A stretch of 64,000 bases of DNA from Saccharomonospora viridis DSM 43017 (GTDB taxonomy: Bacteria; Actinomycetota; Actinomycetes; Mycobacteriales; Pseudonocardiaceae): contig NC_013159.1 in NCBI RefSeq assembly GCF_000023865.1, positions 3,126,001 to 3,190,000 of the forward strand, in the 5' to 3' direction. The position numbers were made by a program, and so were the translations under genes. This document shows positions 42,650-55,982 of the stretch, one piece after another (position 1 is the first letter of the stretch; every line of letters starts with the position of its first letter). Below the pieces are notes generated by a model. It worked only from the letters and a program-made list of their open reading frames with translations. It did not search any database and was not told the origin of the DNA.

Positions 42650-44704
42650 GTGACCGATGTCCCTTCGGAACTGCCCAGTGTCCGCGAACTCCTCTCCCAC
42701 GCCGTCGAAGCGGTGGGCGGTACCGAACGTGAAGGCCAGCTACGCATGGCCGACGCCGTGGACCACGCCATCCGCACGGGCGAACACCTCGCCGTGCAGG
42801 CGGGTACGGGTACGGGGAAGTCGCTCGCCTACCTGGTTCCGGCGATCCGTCATGCCGTGGCCTGCGACACCACCGTGGTGGTCTCGACGGCGACGATCGC
42901 ACTACAGCGCCAGCTGGTCGACCGTGACCTCCCCCGGCTGGCCAAGGCGCTGAAGAAACCACTCGGCGTGGAACCGACGTTCGCGATCCTCAAAGGCAGA
43001 CGCAACTACCTGTGCCTGTATCGCGTGCACAACGGGGTCGAGGACGACCCCGAGGACACCGCCCTGTTCGATCCGTTCGCCGTCTCCCGTCTGGGCCGCG
43101 AGGTCAAGCGACTCCACCAGTGGTCGTCCGACACCGAAACGGGTGATCGCGACGAGCTGGTCCCCGGTGTCTCCGAACAGGCGTGGCGGCAGGTGTCGGT
43201 GACCGCGAAGGAGTGTCTCGGCGCGACTCGCTGTCCCGTCGGTGACGACTGCTTCGCCGAACTCGCCCGCGCGGAGGCGAGCAGAGCCAACATCGTGGTC
43301 ACCAACCACGCGCTCCTGGCCATCGACGCGCTGCAGGACTACCAGGTGCTGCCCGAACACGACGTCACGATCATCGACGAGGCCCACGAACTGGTGGACC
43401 GCGTGACGTCGACGGCCACGGCCGACCTGTCACCCGCCATGGTGTCGACGGCGGCACGCCGGTGCGGCAGGCTCGTCGACGCCGACATCGCCGACCGGCT
43501 GCTGGAAACCGGTGAGGGCCTGTCGCTGATGTTGGAGGACGTGCCGGCGGGTCGACTCGATGTCCTGCCGGACGCTCTGGGTGGCGCGCTCGCGGCCGTG
43601 CGCGACGCGGCGCACGCCTGTATCACCGCGCTCGGCTCCGACCGCAGGGAGGACCCCGAGGAGGCCGCCAAGCGTAAACTCGCCCGCTCCGCGCTCGACG
43701 ACGTGCACGACACCGCCGTCCGGTTGTTGGAGGCGTTCGAGGACGAGCTCTCCGAACGCCGTGACGTGGTGTGGTGTTCGGGTGGCCGGCACACGGCGTC
43801 CCCGAGGCCGCCCGCCCTGCACATCGCGCCGCTGAGTGTCGGGGGTCTGCTGCGTGAACGCGTCTTCGGCACGAGCACGACGGTGCTCACCTCGGCGACA
43901 CTCGCGCTCGGCGGCACGTTCGACACACTGGCCCGGCAGTGGGGGCTGCCGCCGGTTTCACAACCCACCGAACAGGCACAGGGCGCCGCCACGGAGAAAC
44001 CACCACCGTCGGACGTCGACCCCGGGCCACGCTGGCGCGGATTGGACGTCGGATCGCCGTTCGACTACCGCCGCAACGGCATCCTCTACATCGCGGGGCA
44101 TCTGCCCCGACCGGGCCGCGACGGACTCAGCCAGGCCGCCTTGGACGAGATCGCGGAGCTGATCGACGCGGCGGGCGGTCGCACCCTCGGATTGTTCTCG
44201 TCCATGCGGGCCGCCAAGCAGGCCACCGAGGAGCTGCGCGACCGGGTCGCACATCCGATCCTGTGCCAGGGGGAGGACTCCACCTCGCTGCTGGTCAACA
44301 AGTTCGCCGAAGACCCTCGAACGTGTCTGTTCGGCACTTTGTCGCTGTGGCAGGGTGTGGACGTCCCGGGGCCCTCGCTGTCGCTCGTCATCGTGGACCG
44401 GCTGCCGTTCCCCCGACCCGATGATCCGGTGGCCTCGGCACGACAGCGCGCGGTGGAGGCACGCGGCGGCAACGGCTTCCTCACCGTCGCCGCCACCCAC
44501 GCCGCACTGCTGTTGGCCCAGGGCGTGGGCAGACTGCATCGCGCCAGCAGCGACAAGGGCGTGGTGGCGGTGCTGGATTCCAGGCTTGCCACGGCCCGGT
44601 ACGGCGGATTCATCCGGGCTTCACTGCCCCCGTTGTGGCCGACGCAACGGGCCGACGTCGTCCGCGACGCACTGCGCAGACTCGACGCCGCGGCCCCGGC
44701 CTGA
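42650..44704 (+). CDS. dinG: DinG-type ATP-dependent DNA helicase
   Basis: 684 residues from GTG at 42650; GTG at 42611 is an alternative inside the tandem repeats and less likely. Walker A is QAGTGTGKSLAYLVPA near residue 55, and the DEAH box is TIIDEAHELVD. A four-Cys set (NYLCLYR, ECLGATRCPVGDDCF) between them matches the iron-sulfur cluster of XPD/DinG helicases. Late motifs (LGTLSLWQGVDVPGPSLSLVIVDRLPF, LLLAQGVGRLHR) are present. It unwinds 5'-3' and probably resolves R-loops or replication-blocking structures. Synteny matches Rv1329c. Confidence 0.94.
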   Translation: MTDVPSELPSVRELLSHAVEAVGGTEREGQLRMADAVDHAIRTGEHLAVQAGTGTGKSLAYLVPAIRHAVACDTTVVVSTATIALQRQLVDRDLPRLAKALKKPLGVEPTFAILKGRRNYLCLYRVHNGVEDDPEDTALFDPFAVSRLGREVKRLHQWSSDTETGDRDELVPGVSEQAWRQVSVTAKECLGATRCPVGDDCFAELARAEASRANIVVTNHALLAIDALQDYQVLPEHDVTIIDEAHELVDRVTSTATADLSPAMVSTAARRCGRLVDADIADRLLETGEGLSLMLEDVPAGRLDVLPDALGGALAAVRDAAHACITALGSDRREDPEEAAKRKLARSALDDVHDTAVRLLEAFEDELSERRDVVWCSGGRHTASPRPPALHIAPLSVGGLLRERVFGTSTTVLTSATLALGGTFDTLARQWGLPPVSQPTEQAQGAATEKPPPSDVDPGPRWRGLDVGSPFDYRRNGILYIAGHLPRPGRDGLSQAALDEIAELIDAAGGRTLGLFSSMRAAKQATEELRDRVAHPILCQGEDSTSLLVNKFAEDPRTCLFGTLSLWQGVDVPGPSLSLVIVDRLPFPRPDDPVASARQRAVEARGGNGFLTVAATHAALLLAQGVGRLHRASSDKGVVAVLDSRLATARYGGFIRASLPPLWPTQRADVVRDALRRLDAAAPA

Positions 44705-44759
44705 ACCGTCGGCGGCGAGGGGCTACGGTGGACGCCGACCCGACCCGAGGGAGATCTCG

Positions 44760-45107
44760 TTGCCCCCCGAATCGTCCAGCGCCCGTTCTCGTTCCGTCAG
44801 CGTCGACGACACGGGCGTCCGCCGCCTGTTGGCCGACGGCACCGAAGAGTCCGTGACCTGGTCCGATCTGTCCGCCGTCGTTGTGCGGGTGATCCCCGAA
44901 GGACCGTGGAAGGAGGACGTCTTCCTCATGTTGGCGGCCTCCGACGGCACCGGTACCGCAGTGCCCAGTGGGGATCCGGCCGCCGACGCGTTGATCGAAC
45001 GCCTGCAGACGCTACCCGGGTTCGATCACGACACGTTCGTGGAGGCCATGACCACCGACGCCGACAAGGCGTACGTGGTGTGGAAGGCGGACTCGGCCGG
45101 GTCGTGA
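44760..45107 (+). CDS. Hypothetical protein, 115 aa
   Basis: TTG at 44760 has GAGGGAG 7 nt upstream. The protein is small and acidic with a beta-rich first half (SVSVDDTGVRRLLADGTEESVTWSDLSAVVVRVIPEGPWKEDVFLMLAASDGTGTAVPSGDPAADALIERLQTLPGFDHDTFVEAMTTDADKAYVVWK). This pattern is common in actinobacterial proteins annotated as hypothetical. It follows dinG by 55 bp. Function unknown. Confidence 0.82.
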   Translation: MPPESSSARSRSVSVDDTGVRRLLADGTEESVTWSDLSAVVVRVIPEGPWKEDVFLMLAASDGTGTAVPSGDPAADALIERLQTLPGFDHDTFVEAMTTDADKAYVVWKADSAGS

Positions 45108-45113
45108 CGATCG

Positions 45114-48956
<3,843 letters not shown>

Positions 48957-49237
48957 TGAAGCCTCCTGCACTCGTAACCCCGCGAATCTTGCTGTCGCCA
49001 CGGGCGGGGACCCACGTTGGCTACGGGAGATCGTATCTCTCACCCTTTTGATACCGACGCACTGGGAGTACCAGATCACGTCGCCCCTTCTGAGGTGATG
49101 CAGCTCAATTCACGGCCAACGCCATCGCGGTACGCACAAAAGCGCAGGTGGGAGCGCGTATCCCCGCTTCGTCACCGGCTTTGCGGGCAACGCGTTAGCT
49201 ATGTCACTATTCTGCTTTTGCCCTGGTCAGGAGGGGA

Positions 49238-49984
49238 TCAGCCCAGCACACGAAAGACCGCGTCGACCACTCCTTCGGGGGCCTCCAACGGCGTCAGGTG
49301 GCCCGCTTCGGGAAGCACGACAAGCTCCCCACGAGGCAGAATGTCGGCAATATCACACGCCGCCTGGGGCGGGGTCACGGTGTCCTCCTCGCCCACGACC
49401 ACCACGGCCGGCACGTCCGTTGCACGCAGGACGTCCGTGGCGTCACGGCGTGCGGCCATCGCTCGTTGCGCCCACGCCACCCCGGCGGGCGGTTGTTGCT
49501 CGATGAGTCCACGCACGTGCTCGACCAGTTCGGGACGACGGCTGCGGGTGGTCTCGCCCAGTAGGTTCGGCAGCATCGAATCGGCCAGCCAACCGTGGAT
49601 GCCCTCGGTCTCGGCCCGTCGAGCCACCGCCAACCGGTTCTTTCGCGCCGCGTCGGTGTCGGCCTCCGCCTTGGTGTCGATGAGCACGAGTCCTCCCACG
49701 CGTTCGGGCGCGAGTCGCAACACGGCGAACGTCACGTAACCGCCCATCGAACAGCCGCCGAGCACGACCTTGTCGAGGTCGAGGCGGTCCAGCAGCGCCA
49801 CGACGTCGCGGGCGGCATGGTCGAGGTCCGGTTCGGCAAGGTCCGAAGGCAGTGGTGAGCGCCCCAGGCCGCGCTGATCCGGTGTGATCAACCGGGTCCG
49901 CTCGGCCAGCGGCGCCCGTACGGAGTTCCACATACGGGCGTCGAGGGGATAGGCGTGCAGCAACACCAACGGCAGATCCGACAT
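49238..49984 (-). CDS. Alpha/beta hydrolase
   Basis: 248 residues from ATG at 49984. LVLLHAYPLDARMWNSVRAPLAERTRLITPDQRGLGRS has the oxyanion loop and strand-turn. VVLGGCSMGGYVTFAVLRLAPERVGGLVLIDTKAE holds the nucleophile Ser in GxSxGG, and GHLTPLEAPEGVVDAVFRVL the catalytic His. The substrate is unknown. It starts 38 bp from the divergent acetyltransferase gene, and no Shine-Dalgarno is evident, so it may be leaderless. Confidence 0.9.
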   Translation of the reverse strand: MSDLPLVLLHAYPLDARMWNSVRAPLAERTRLITPDQRGLGRSPLPSDLAEPDLDHAARDVVALLDRLDLDKVVLGGCSMGGYVTFAVLRLAPERVGGLVLIDTKAEADTDAARKNRLAVARRAETEGIHGWLADSMLPNLLGETTRSRRPELVEHVRGLIEQQPPAGVAWAQRAMAARRDATDVLRATDVPAVVVVGEEDTVTPPQAACDIADILPRGELVVLPEAGHLTPLEAPEGVVDAVFRVLG

Positions 49985-50022
49985 GCGGCCATTGTCGAAC
50001 GAAACCACTAGATTCGAAGGAC

Positions 50023-50547
50023 ATGACACGGCGGCCGACCTTCCTACGCACACAGCGGCTGGTGCTACGGCCGTTCACCGACGACGACCTACCCGTGGTC
50101 GTCGGTCTGCAATGCGCGCACCAGACCCACCCTTACGAGCTCTCCCCTCGCACCCCGAGCGAAGCGCAGGCACAGTTCGTCTCCTGGCGACGGCACTGGG
50201 CCGAGCACGGTTTCGGCTATCTGGTGGTGGAACACGCCGAGACCCACACCGTGCTCGGTGTGGGCGGGGTACAGCTCAGCTCGCTCGACGGCGAACAAGT
50301 GCTCAACCTGTACTACCGCTTCTTCCCCGACGCCTGGGGTCACGGTTACGCCTCGGAGATGGGCGCGGCGGTGATCGACTGGTCCGAGCACGCGGTCCCC
50401 GAGAAGCCCGTGGTCGTAGTCACCGCCGTGAACAACGCCCCGGCGAGGAGGGTGGCGGAGAAGCTGGCGTTCTCCGAGTACCGAAGGGACCACTTCCTGG
50501 GCGTGCCCACCGTGTACTACCGCAGAGACCCCTCGACCGCCGACTGA
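50023..50547 (+). CDS. GNAT-family N-acetyltransferase
   Basis: 174 residues. LRTQRLVLRPFTDDDLPVVVGL is the N-terminal GNAT strand-helix, and NLYYRFFPDAWGHGYASEMGAAVIDW holds the Gly-rich acetyl-CoA site typical of RimJ/RimL-type enzymes. VTAVNNAPARRVAEKLAF is the usual NxxSxxVxEKxGF end. It probably acetylates an amine on a protein or small molecule. It is divergent from the alpha/beta hydrolase. Confidence 0.9.
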   Translation: MTRRPTFLRTQRLVLRPFTDDDLPVVVGLQCAHQTHPYELSPRTPSEAQAQFVSWRRHWAEHGFGYLVVEHAETHTVLGVGGVQLSSLDGEQVLNLYYRFFPDAWGHGYASEMGAAVIDWSEHAVPEKPVVVVTAVNNAPARRVAEKLAFSEYRRDHFLGVPTVYYRRDPSTAD

Positions 50548-50564
50548 GCCGAGGCCGGTCACGG

Positions 50565-50855
50565 TCACCAGCGGCGACGGGTAGGCATCCGACGGGTCCG
50601 GGCCTGCCAACAGCCCTGATGCCAGTGTCGCCGATCGGTGACGGAACCGTATTCATCGGCGGGCCAGGCGACGACGTGGGCCACGCCGGGGCGGATCTCG
50701 TGATCACAGCCGGGACAACGGTAGGTCTTGACCGCCCGCGCTCCCGGCACGGTACGGACCAACCAATCGCCGTCCGGCCCCGATTCGGCACGCGCCCACC
50801 CCGTGGACGAGCCGAGCCGAGGCTCGATACGGCGCGCGCGATTCCTTCGGGGCAT
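50565..50855 (-). CDS. Small zinc-site protein (actinobacterial conserved hypothetical)
   Basis: 96 residues from ATG at 50855; longer in-frame reading upstream is not supported. The basic N-terminus (PRRNRARRIEPR) precedes TYRCPGCDHEIRPGVAHVVAWP ... RRHWHQGCWQARTRR, a CxxC plus HxxC pattern likely to bind one zinc. Such proteins are widely annotated as ATP/GTP-binding in actinobacteria without evidence. It is convergent with the acetyltransferase. Confidence 0.78.
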   Translation of the reverse strand: MPRRNRARRIEPRLGSSTGWARAESGPDGDWLVRTVPGARAVKTYRCPGCDHEIRPGVAHVVAWPADEYGSVTDRRHWHQGCWQARTRRMPTRRRW

Positions 50856-50914
50856 ACTTCCACGGTAGCCGCCGTTTCGGAGCGACCGTCCGCACGGTGA
50901 CCATGAGCACGGGC

Positions 50915-52054
50915 TCAGTCCCTCACCGCGAGCGCGAACGGCACGAGCTGTTCGGCCCGCGTCAACGAACCGTGCTGGCCGATCAGCCTCGACTCGCGCG
51001 GTTCCTGGCGTCGCCGCAGCACGCCCGAACGCCCTCGAGCCGCCACCACGATGTCGCCGATACGTGGCAGTACGTGCTCGGCCACCACCGGTCCGAACCA
51101 GCCCCGCTCCACGGCCTCCTGGCGGCGCATCACCCACGCCCGGTCACCCAGCGTCTCGCGCCAGGCGGCGAACACATCGTCCGACGCGCCGTCCGCGGCG
51201 TAGACGTGTCGGGCCCTGACTTCACCCGCCAACGCCCGCACCCCCACTCGCAGGTCGGGCTCGGCGTCGACGTCGACGACGGTGGTCTCATCGAGCGCGA
51301 CCATGCCGTGGTCGGCGACGACGGCCAGCGCCGCGCCTCGGGGAAGGTTCTCGACCAACGACTCCACCAGCCGGTCGACCTGCCGTAGTTGCAGCCGCCA
51401 TGGCACCGAACCCGGTCCGTACAGATGCCCGATGAAGTCGAGATCGCCGTGATAGGCGTAGCAGAAACCACGGCGCTCCCGCAGCGCCGTCGACACCGCC
51501 GCCGCGAGGTCCCCCAACGCGTGCACGCCCACATAGGTCCCGCCCGAGAGCACGGCCCGGGTGAGGGGAGTGCCCTCGAACTGAGCCTCCGACACGACGG
51601 TGGTGGCCACGCCCGCCTCGGCGGCGACGGCGAACAGCGTGGGTCTGGTTTGCACCTCCTCGGGCGACACGACGTCGTACAGATACTCGCCGTCCGGGTG
51701 CCGGCGCCAGCGCAGGACGTTCAACACCCCCACCTCGGGCACCTCGAACGAGTAGCCCACCATGCCGTGTTCGCCCGGGGGGACACCGGTGCCGATGGCC
51801 GCCAGTCCCGCCGCGGTCGTGGCGGGGTATCCCACCCGGAGGGGTCGCTTCCGCAGTTCGGCCAACACCGGCGCGTCGGCGGCGTGGGCGTCCAACAACT
51901 CCCAACCGAGACCGTCGACCAGCAACACACAGATGCTCGTCCGGGCACCGAAGCCGAGGCCGTCGACGAAACCGCTCACCCCGAGCGCACCGAGCGCCGA
52001 GGGGGTGACCTCACTCAACGTGGGTGTCTGCGCATCGATCACAGGCGCGTCCAT
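50915..52054 (-). CDS. Type I phosphodiesterase / alkaline-phosphatase-superfamily protein
   Basis: 379 residues from ATG at 52054. ICVLLVDGLGWELLDAHAADAPVL with metal-binding Asp, VGYPATTAAGLAAIGTGVPPGEHGMVGY with the nucleophile Thr, and ALAVVADHGMVALD with the DHG motif are the nucleotide pyrophosphatase/phosphodiesterase hallmarks. No signal peptide is visible. It hydrolyses phosphodiester or pyrophosphate bonds; substrate unknown. It is divergent from the fmdB-like gene by 45 bp. Confidence 0.88.
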   Translation of the reverse strand: MDAPVIDAQTPTLSEVTPSALGALGVSGFVDGLGFGARTSICVLLVDGLGWELLDAHAADAPVLAELRKRPLRVGYPATTAAGLAAIGTGVPPGEHGMVGYSFEVPEVGVLNVLRWRRHPDGEYLYDVVSPEEVQTRPTLFAVAAEAGVATTVVSEAQFEGTPLTRAVLSGGTYVGVHALGDLAAAVSTALRERRGFCYAYHGDLDFIGHLYGPGSVPWRLQLRQVDRLVESLVENLPRGAALAVVADHGMVALDETTVVDVDAEPDLRVGVRALAGEVRARHVYAADGASDDVFAAWRETLGDRAWVMRRQEAVERGWFGPVVAEHVLPRIGDIVVAARGRSGVLRRRQEPRESRLIGQHGSLTRAEQLVPFALAVRD

Positions 52055-52099
52055 ACCGGCAGCCTCCCACGTCACGCGTGTGCTGGCGATAATCGAGGC

Positions 52100-52303
52100 A
52101 TGCCGACCTACGCCTATCGCTGCCGTGTGTGCGAGGAGTCGTTCGAGCTGCAGCGCCCCATGAGTGAGTCGAGTGCACCCGCGTCGTGTCCCGAGGGGCA
52201 CGACGACACGGTGAAGCTGCTGACCACGGTCGCCCTGACCGGTTCGGCACAGGCGCCCGCGCCGGCGGGTGGCTGCTGCGGTGGCGCCTGCGGGTGCGGG
52301 TGA
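52100..52303 (+). CDS. FmdB-family zinc-ribbon protein
   Basis: 67 residues from ATG at 52100. PTYAYRCRVCEESFELQRPM is the FmdB/CxxC zinc ribbon start, and CPEGHDD replaces the usual second CxxC. The C-terminus is a Cys-rich tail (GGCCGGACGCG). These small proteins are regulatory or RNA-associated in Actinobacteria; the exact role is unknown. Confidence 0.88.
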   Translation: MPTYAYRCRVCEESFELQRPMSESSAPASCPEGHDDTVKLLTTVALTGSAQAPAPAGGCCGGACGCG

Positions 52304-52493
52304 CCTCACCCCACTCGTATCCGGAGGCCGTGCGAGCGGCCGCTCGCACCGCCCGGCCACCCGTCGGGAACCATCCGATCGACGTAACGCGTCGTGTGGG
52401 ACCGAGGCCGTGCCGACTCGCGTTCGCGTCCCGCCGACGGCCCGCCACGGCGACGCCGGAACCGAGCACGCACAGGGCACACCGGTCCGTCCC

Positions 52494-53189
52494 TCAGCCT
52501 TCCTCGAAATTGCGCTCGACCAACGCCTCGATACGGTCGATCGCCTCACGCGCCTGTGGTCCGGTGGCCTCGACACCGATGCGGTCCCCCTGACGCGCGC
52601 CCAGCGACATGATGGCCAGAACACTGTGCCCGTCGGCCTCATCGTCACCGAACCGGAGCCGGACGTCCGCTTCCACACCGGCGATGGCCCGCACCAACAA
52701 CGCCGCGGGCCGCGCGTGCAATCCGATCTCGTTGCGCAACGTCAACTCGGTTCGCACCACGTCGGACGCGGTCTCCTCGGCCGCCTCCGCGATCGGCGCC
52801 TCTCGTTGCTCGGCACCCCGACCGGCGTCGATCGCGGCTTGTGCCACACCCGCTCGATCAGCGCCGCCCTGTGCGGCCACCGCCGCCGCCACGGCGCCCT
52901 CCACCAAGGGTGCGTCCACCACCACAGCCGCACCGGGATCGTCGAGCGACTCCACCACCAGTTCGGCCGTCATCTGCGCACTCCCGAGGTCGTACAGCAC
53001 CACGACACCGGCCCCGCCGTCGGCCTGGCGCACAGCGGAGACCACGGAGTCGTAGTCGGTGCCGATGCCGCCGTCTGGCGTCCCCCCTGCGGGTAGCACG
53101 GTGACGTTCGGCGCCATCTGCTCGGCGACCTCGGCGAGTCCCTCGGCGAGCTTGGCGCTGTGGGACACCAGGACGAGGCCGACCCTCAT
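52494..53189 (-). CDS. dhaM: DhaM: EIIA-mannose-like domain fused to HPr
   Basis: 231 residues. The N-terminal domain VGLVLVSHSAKLAEGLAEVAEQMAP has the phospho-accepting His (SHS) near residue 10 and GGTPDGGIGTDYDSV. A linker leads to an HPr domain with NEIGLHARPAALLVRAI, whose His is phosphorylated by Enzyme I. There is no fused Enzyme I, so general PTS EI must supply phosphate. It re-phosphorylates ADP on DhaL. It overlaps dhaL by ATGA. Confidence 0.93.
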   Translation of the reverse strand: MRVGLVLVSHSAKLAEGLAEVAEQMAPNVTVLPAGGTPDGGIGTDYDSVVSAVRQADGGAGVVVLYDLGSAQMTAELVVESLDDPGAAVVVDAPLVEGAVAAAVAAQGGADRAGVAQAAIDAGRGAEQREAPIAEAAEETASDVVRTELTLRNEIGLHARPAALLVRAIAGVEADVRLRFGDDEADGHSVLAIMSLGARQGDRIGVEATGPQAREAIDRIEALVERNFEEG

Positions 53190-53809
53190 CGCGCCGCCTC
53201 CGCGAACGCGCGCAGCAACAACGCCGTGGAACGCGCTCCCGGGTCCAGATGCCCGATACTGCGTTGACCGAGATAGGAGGCCCGCCCCTTACGCGCCACG
53301 AGCGGCTTCGTCGAATTCGCCCCCTCGTCGGCGGCATCGGCGGCGGCGGACAACATGGCCGCCACTCCGTCCTTCTTGGCGGCCTGCGCCGCTTCGACGG
53401 CCGGCTTCAGAGCGTCGACCATCGTGGCGTCACCGACCTCCGCCTTGCCTCTGGCCACCACACCGTCCAGCCCGGCGTTCAACGCGGCGGCGATCGTCGC
53501 CGCATCCAGTTCGGTCGACTGCCCCACGGCCGTGGCCGCACGCAGGAAAGCCGTGCCGTACAGCGGTCCGGCGGCACCGCCCACCTTCGAGATCAGCGTG
53601 GTGGCCGCGACCTTGAGTACGGCGGCGGGTGTCTCCGGCACGGCGTTGTCGAGACTCGCCACCAGCGCCTCGAACCCCCGCTTGAGGTTCTCCCCGTGGT
53701 CACCGTCGCCGATCGGCCGGTCGAGATCGGTCAGTTCGGCGCTGTGTTCGGCGACGGTCTCGGCAGCGACGCGCAGGGCGACGGCGACGTCATTCGCGGT
53801 GCAACCCAT
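53186..53809 (-). CDS. dhaL: DhaL: ADP-binding subunit of dihydroxyacetone kinase
   Basis: 207 residues from ATG at 53809, overlapping the dhaK stop by one base. LDRPIGDGDHGENLKRGFEAL holds the magnesium-binding Asp residues and GGAAGPLYGTAFLRAA the nucleotide site. It carries a tightly bound ADP that DhaM phosphorylates, then passes the phosphate to dihydroxyacetone held by DhaK. Confidence 0.95.
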   Translation of the reverse strand: MGCTANDVAVALRVAAETVAEHSAELTDLDRPIGDGDHGENLKRGFEALVASLDNAVPETPAAVLKVAATTLISKVGGAAGPLYGTAFLRAATAVGQSTELDAATIAAALNAGLDGVVARGKAEVGDATMVDALKPAVEAAQAAKKDGVAAMLSAAADAADEGANSTKPLVARKGRASYLGQRSIGHLDPGARSTALLLRAFAEAAR

Positions 53810-54807
53810 CACATCCCCCAACGCAGCGCGGGCGTCCGCACCGGAGCGTCCCACAGTTCGGTCAGTTGATCGTCCATCCGCAGGATCGTCATGCTGATCC
53901 CCTGCATCTCCAGACTCGTGATGTACGGGCCGACCAACCTGCGGACCACGTTGATCCCCCGATCGGCGAGCAGTCGTTCGGCGATGCCGTGCGCCAGGTA
54001 CACCTCCAGCAGGGGCGAACCACCCATCGAATTGGTGAACAGCAAGACGTCTTCCCCGCCGTTCAGCGGGAAATCCTCGACGATCGCCGACACCATGCGC
54101 TCCACGAGCGCCTGCGCGGACTCGACCGGAAGGCGTTCCCTACCCGGTTCACCGTGGATACCGATACCGAACTCGATCTCGTCGTCACCGAGGTCGAAGC
54201 TCGGCTCCCCGACGTGCGGCACGGTCGGCGCCGTCAGGGCCACCCCGATGGAACGCACCCGCTCCACCACGGTACGGGCCACCGACTCCACGGCGTCCAG
54301 ATCATCGCCGCGTTCGGCCGCCGCCCCGACGATCTTCTCCAACAACACCGTGCCGCCCACCCCGCGGCGCCCCGCGGTGGCCGTGGAATCGACCACGGCC
54401 ACGTCGTCGTCGATCACCACGGTGCGCACGTCCAACCCCTCGGCTGAGGCGAGTTCCGCGGCCGTCTCGAAGTTCAGCACGTCGCCGGTGTAGTTCTTCA
54501 CCACCAACAACGCCCCCGCGTCACCCGTGGTGGCCGTGATCGCCGCCTGCACGGCGTCCGGTGTCGGCGACGTGAACACCGCCCCCGGCACGGCCGCGTG
54601 CAACATCCCCGGCCCCACGAATCCCGTGTGCAAGGGCTCGTGTCCCGAACCGCCTCCCGAGATCACCGCCACGCCGCGTGCCGGTGAATCGGCACGCACC
54701 ACGATGTTCGGGTCGTACTCCACCCGCACCAGATCGGCATGGGCGGCGGCCAAACCACGGAGCGAATCGGCGACCACGGCCGCCGGATCATTGATGATCT
54801 TCTTCAT
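53809..54807 (-). CDS. dhaK: DhaK: dihydroxyacetone-binding subunit
   Basis: 332 residues from ATG at 54807, with GGAGGTC upstream. KKIINDPAAVVADSLRGLAAAH begins it. SGGGSGHEPLHTGFVG, LLVVKNYTGDVLNFE and GIGIHGEPGRER follow, the last with the His that binds dihydroxyacetone covalently. It belongs to the PTS-dependent dihydroxyacetone kinase used in glycerol or dihydroxyacetone use. It leads the leftward operon dhaK-dhaL-dhaM. Confidence 0.96.
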   Translation of the reverse strand: MKKIINDPAAVVADSLRGLAAAHADLVRVEYDPNIVVRADSPARGVAVISGGGSGHEPLHTGFVGPGMLHAAVPGAVFTSPTPDAVQAAITATTGDAGALLVVKNYTGDVLNFETAAELASAEGLDVRTVVIDDDVAVVDSTATAGRRGVGGTVLLEKIVGAAAERGDDLDAVESVARTVVERVRSIGVALTAPTVPHVGEPSFDLGDDEIEFGIGIHGEPGRERLPVESAQALVERMVSAIVEDFPLNGGEDVLLFTNSMGGSPLLEVYLAHGIAERLLADRGINVVRRLVGPYITSLEMQGISMTILRMDDQLTELWDAPVRTPALRWGM

Positions 54808-54870
54808 GCCGACCTCCGAGCGCGGCGACGGATGGCGGGTATCGGCTTTCAACGTAACCAACTTCCCGGG

Positions 54871-55863
54871 CTATGGCAGGGCCTCGACCAAGCCCTCCGC
54901 CAATGCGGTCACCTTTTCGCACGCCTCCGCGACGTCGACCGACTCGGAGTAGTTGTAGTAGTTCAGGCTGACGACCTCCGCCTCGCTCTGGGAGCGGCCG
55001 AGGTGGTTCCACGACACATCGCATTCGGCCGTGTCCGTGGTACCCGGCCTCATCACGGCCGGGATCTCCTCGGTCAGCTCGATCTCCTCCGTGCCTTCGA
55101 CGACGGACACGGGGAAACCGATGCGGGCATTGACGTGGACCACGATGTCGTCCTGCACGTACTGGCAGGAATTCAGCCCTCCCGGGCGCACACTGACGTC
55201 GCCTTCCTCGAACGCCGCCTTCAGGTGCTCCGCCTCCAGGACACCGCAGAGGTCGACCTCCCGCAGCGACCGTTCCTCCGCCGGCGGGAGCAGCGGCGGG
55301 TTCTCGCGCAGCTGCTTGACCACGCTCTGGAGCACCAGGTAGCCGCTCTCACACGGCGTACCCCCGCCCTGCTCGTGCTGCGCGAGCACGCTGATGCCCA
55401 TATCGGGGTCGCGACGCGTCACCGCCACCGAGTAGCAGGTCTTCTCGTCGCTGCTCGTCTCGATCAACGGCAGTCCCTCGACACCGGTGGTGGCCTGATC
55501 GGCGAAGATCCCGGCCGAACCGAGCACCAGCATGATGCTGACGGGTTTGCCGCCCGCGTCGACGAAGTCCCGCACACACGTTCCCCAGTCACTGTTCCGC
55601 CCCTCAGAGTCCGGCGTGAAGGTGCCGACGACGTCGTCGTGCAGCAGCCCGCACGGATCCACCGAACGCAGAGCGGGCAACGACAGGGCTTGTTCGTCGG
55701 TCGGCGCCGAGGGCACGTTCCCCTGCCCGCTTCCCGGTTCGGCCTTCACCGTGGTGCGTTCGAAATTGGCCTTGGCCAGGTCCTCACCCGAACATCCGGC
55801 GAGCAACGTGAGCGCGATGACGCAACAAGCGGTTATCCGACGCGATACAGCACGAGTCAACAC
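54871..55863 (-). CDS. Secreted lipoprotein, DUF3558-like
   Basis: 330 residues from GTG at 55863. The lipoprotein signal ends in LTLLAGC with the Cys at about residue 24. Two copies of a similar unit follow, each with DPCGLLHDD or DLCGVLEAE and later paired Cys (GTCVRDF, NSCQYVQDD), as in actinobacterial DUF3558 proteins that carry disulfides outside the cell. Function is unknown. It stands upstream of the DHA kinase operon by 64 bp on the same strand. Confidence 0.85.
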   Translation of the reverse strand: MLTRAVSRRITACCVIALTLLAGCSGEDLAKANFERTTVKAEPGSGQGNVPSAPTDEQALSLPALRSVDPCGLLHDDVVGTFTPDSEGRNSDWGTCVRDFVDAGGKPVSIMLVLGSAGIFADQATTGVEGLPLIETSSDEKTCYSVAVTRRDPDMGISVLAQHEQGGGTPCESGYLVLQSVVKQLRENPPLLPPAEERSLREVDLCGVLEAEHLKAAFEEGDVSVRPGGLNSCQYVQDDIVVHVNARIGFPVSVVEGTEEIELTEEIPAVMRPGTTDTAECDVSWNHLGRSQSEAEVVSLNYYNYSESVDVAEACEKVTALAEGLVEALP

Positions 55864-55982
55864 GTGTGCACGGTATCCACCCCGCTTCGCGGTCGTGCAC
55901 GGTTCCCGCGCTTCGTGACCTCGTCGTCGCCGTCGTCGCCGCCGTCTCCGCCGTCGTCGCTGTCGCCGCCCGGCGGGAACGG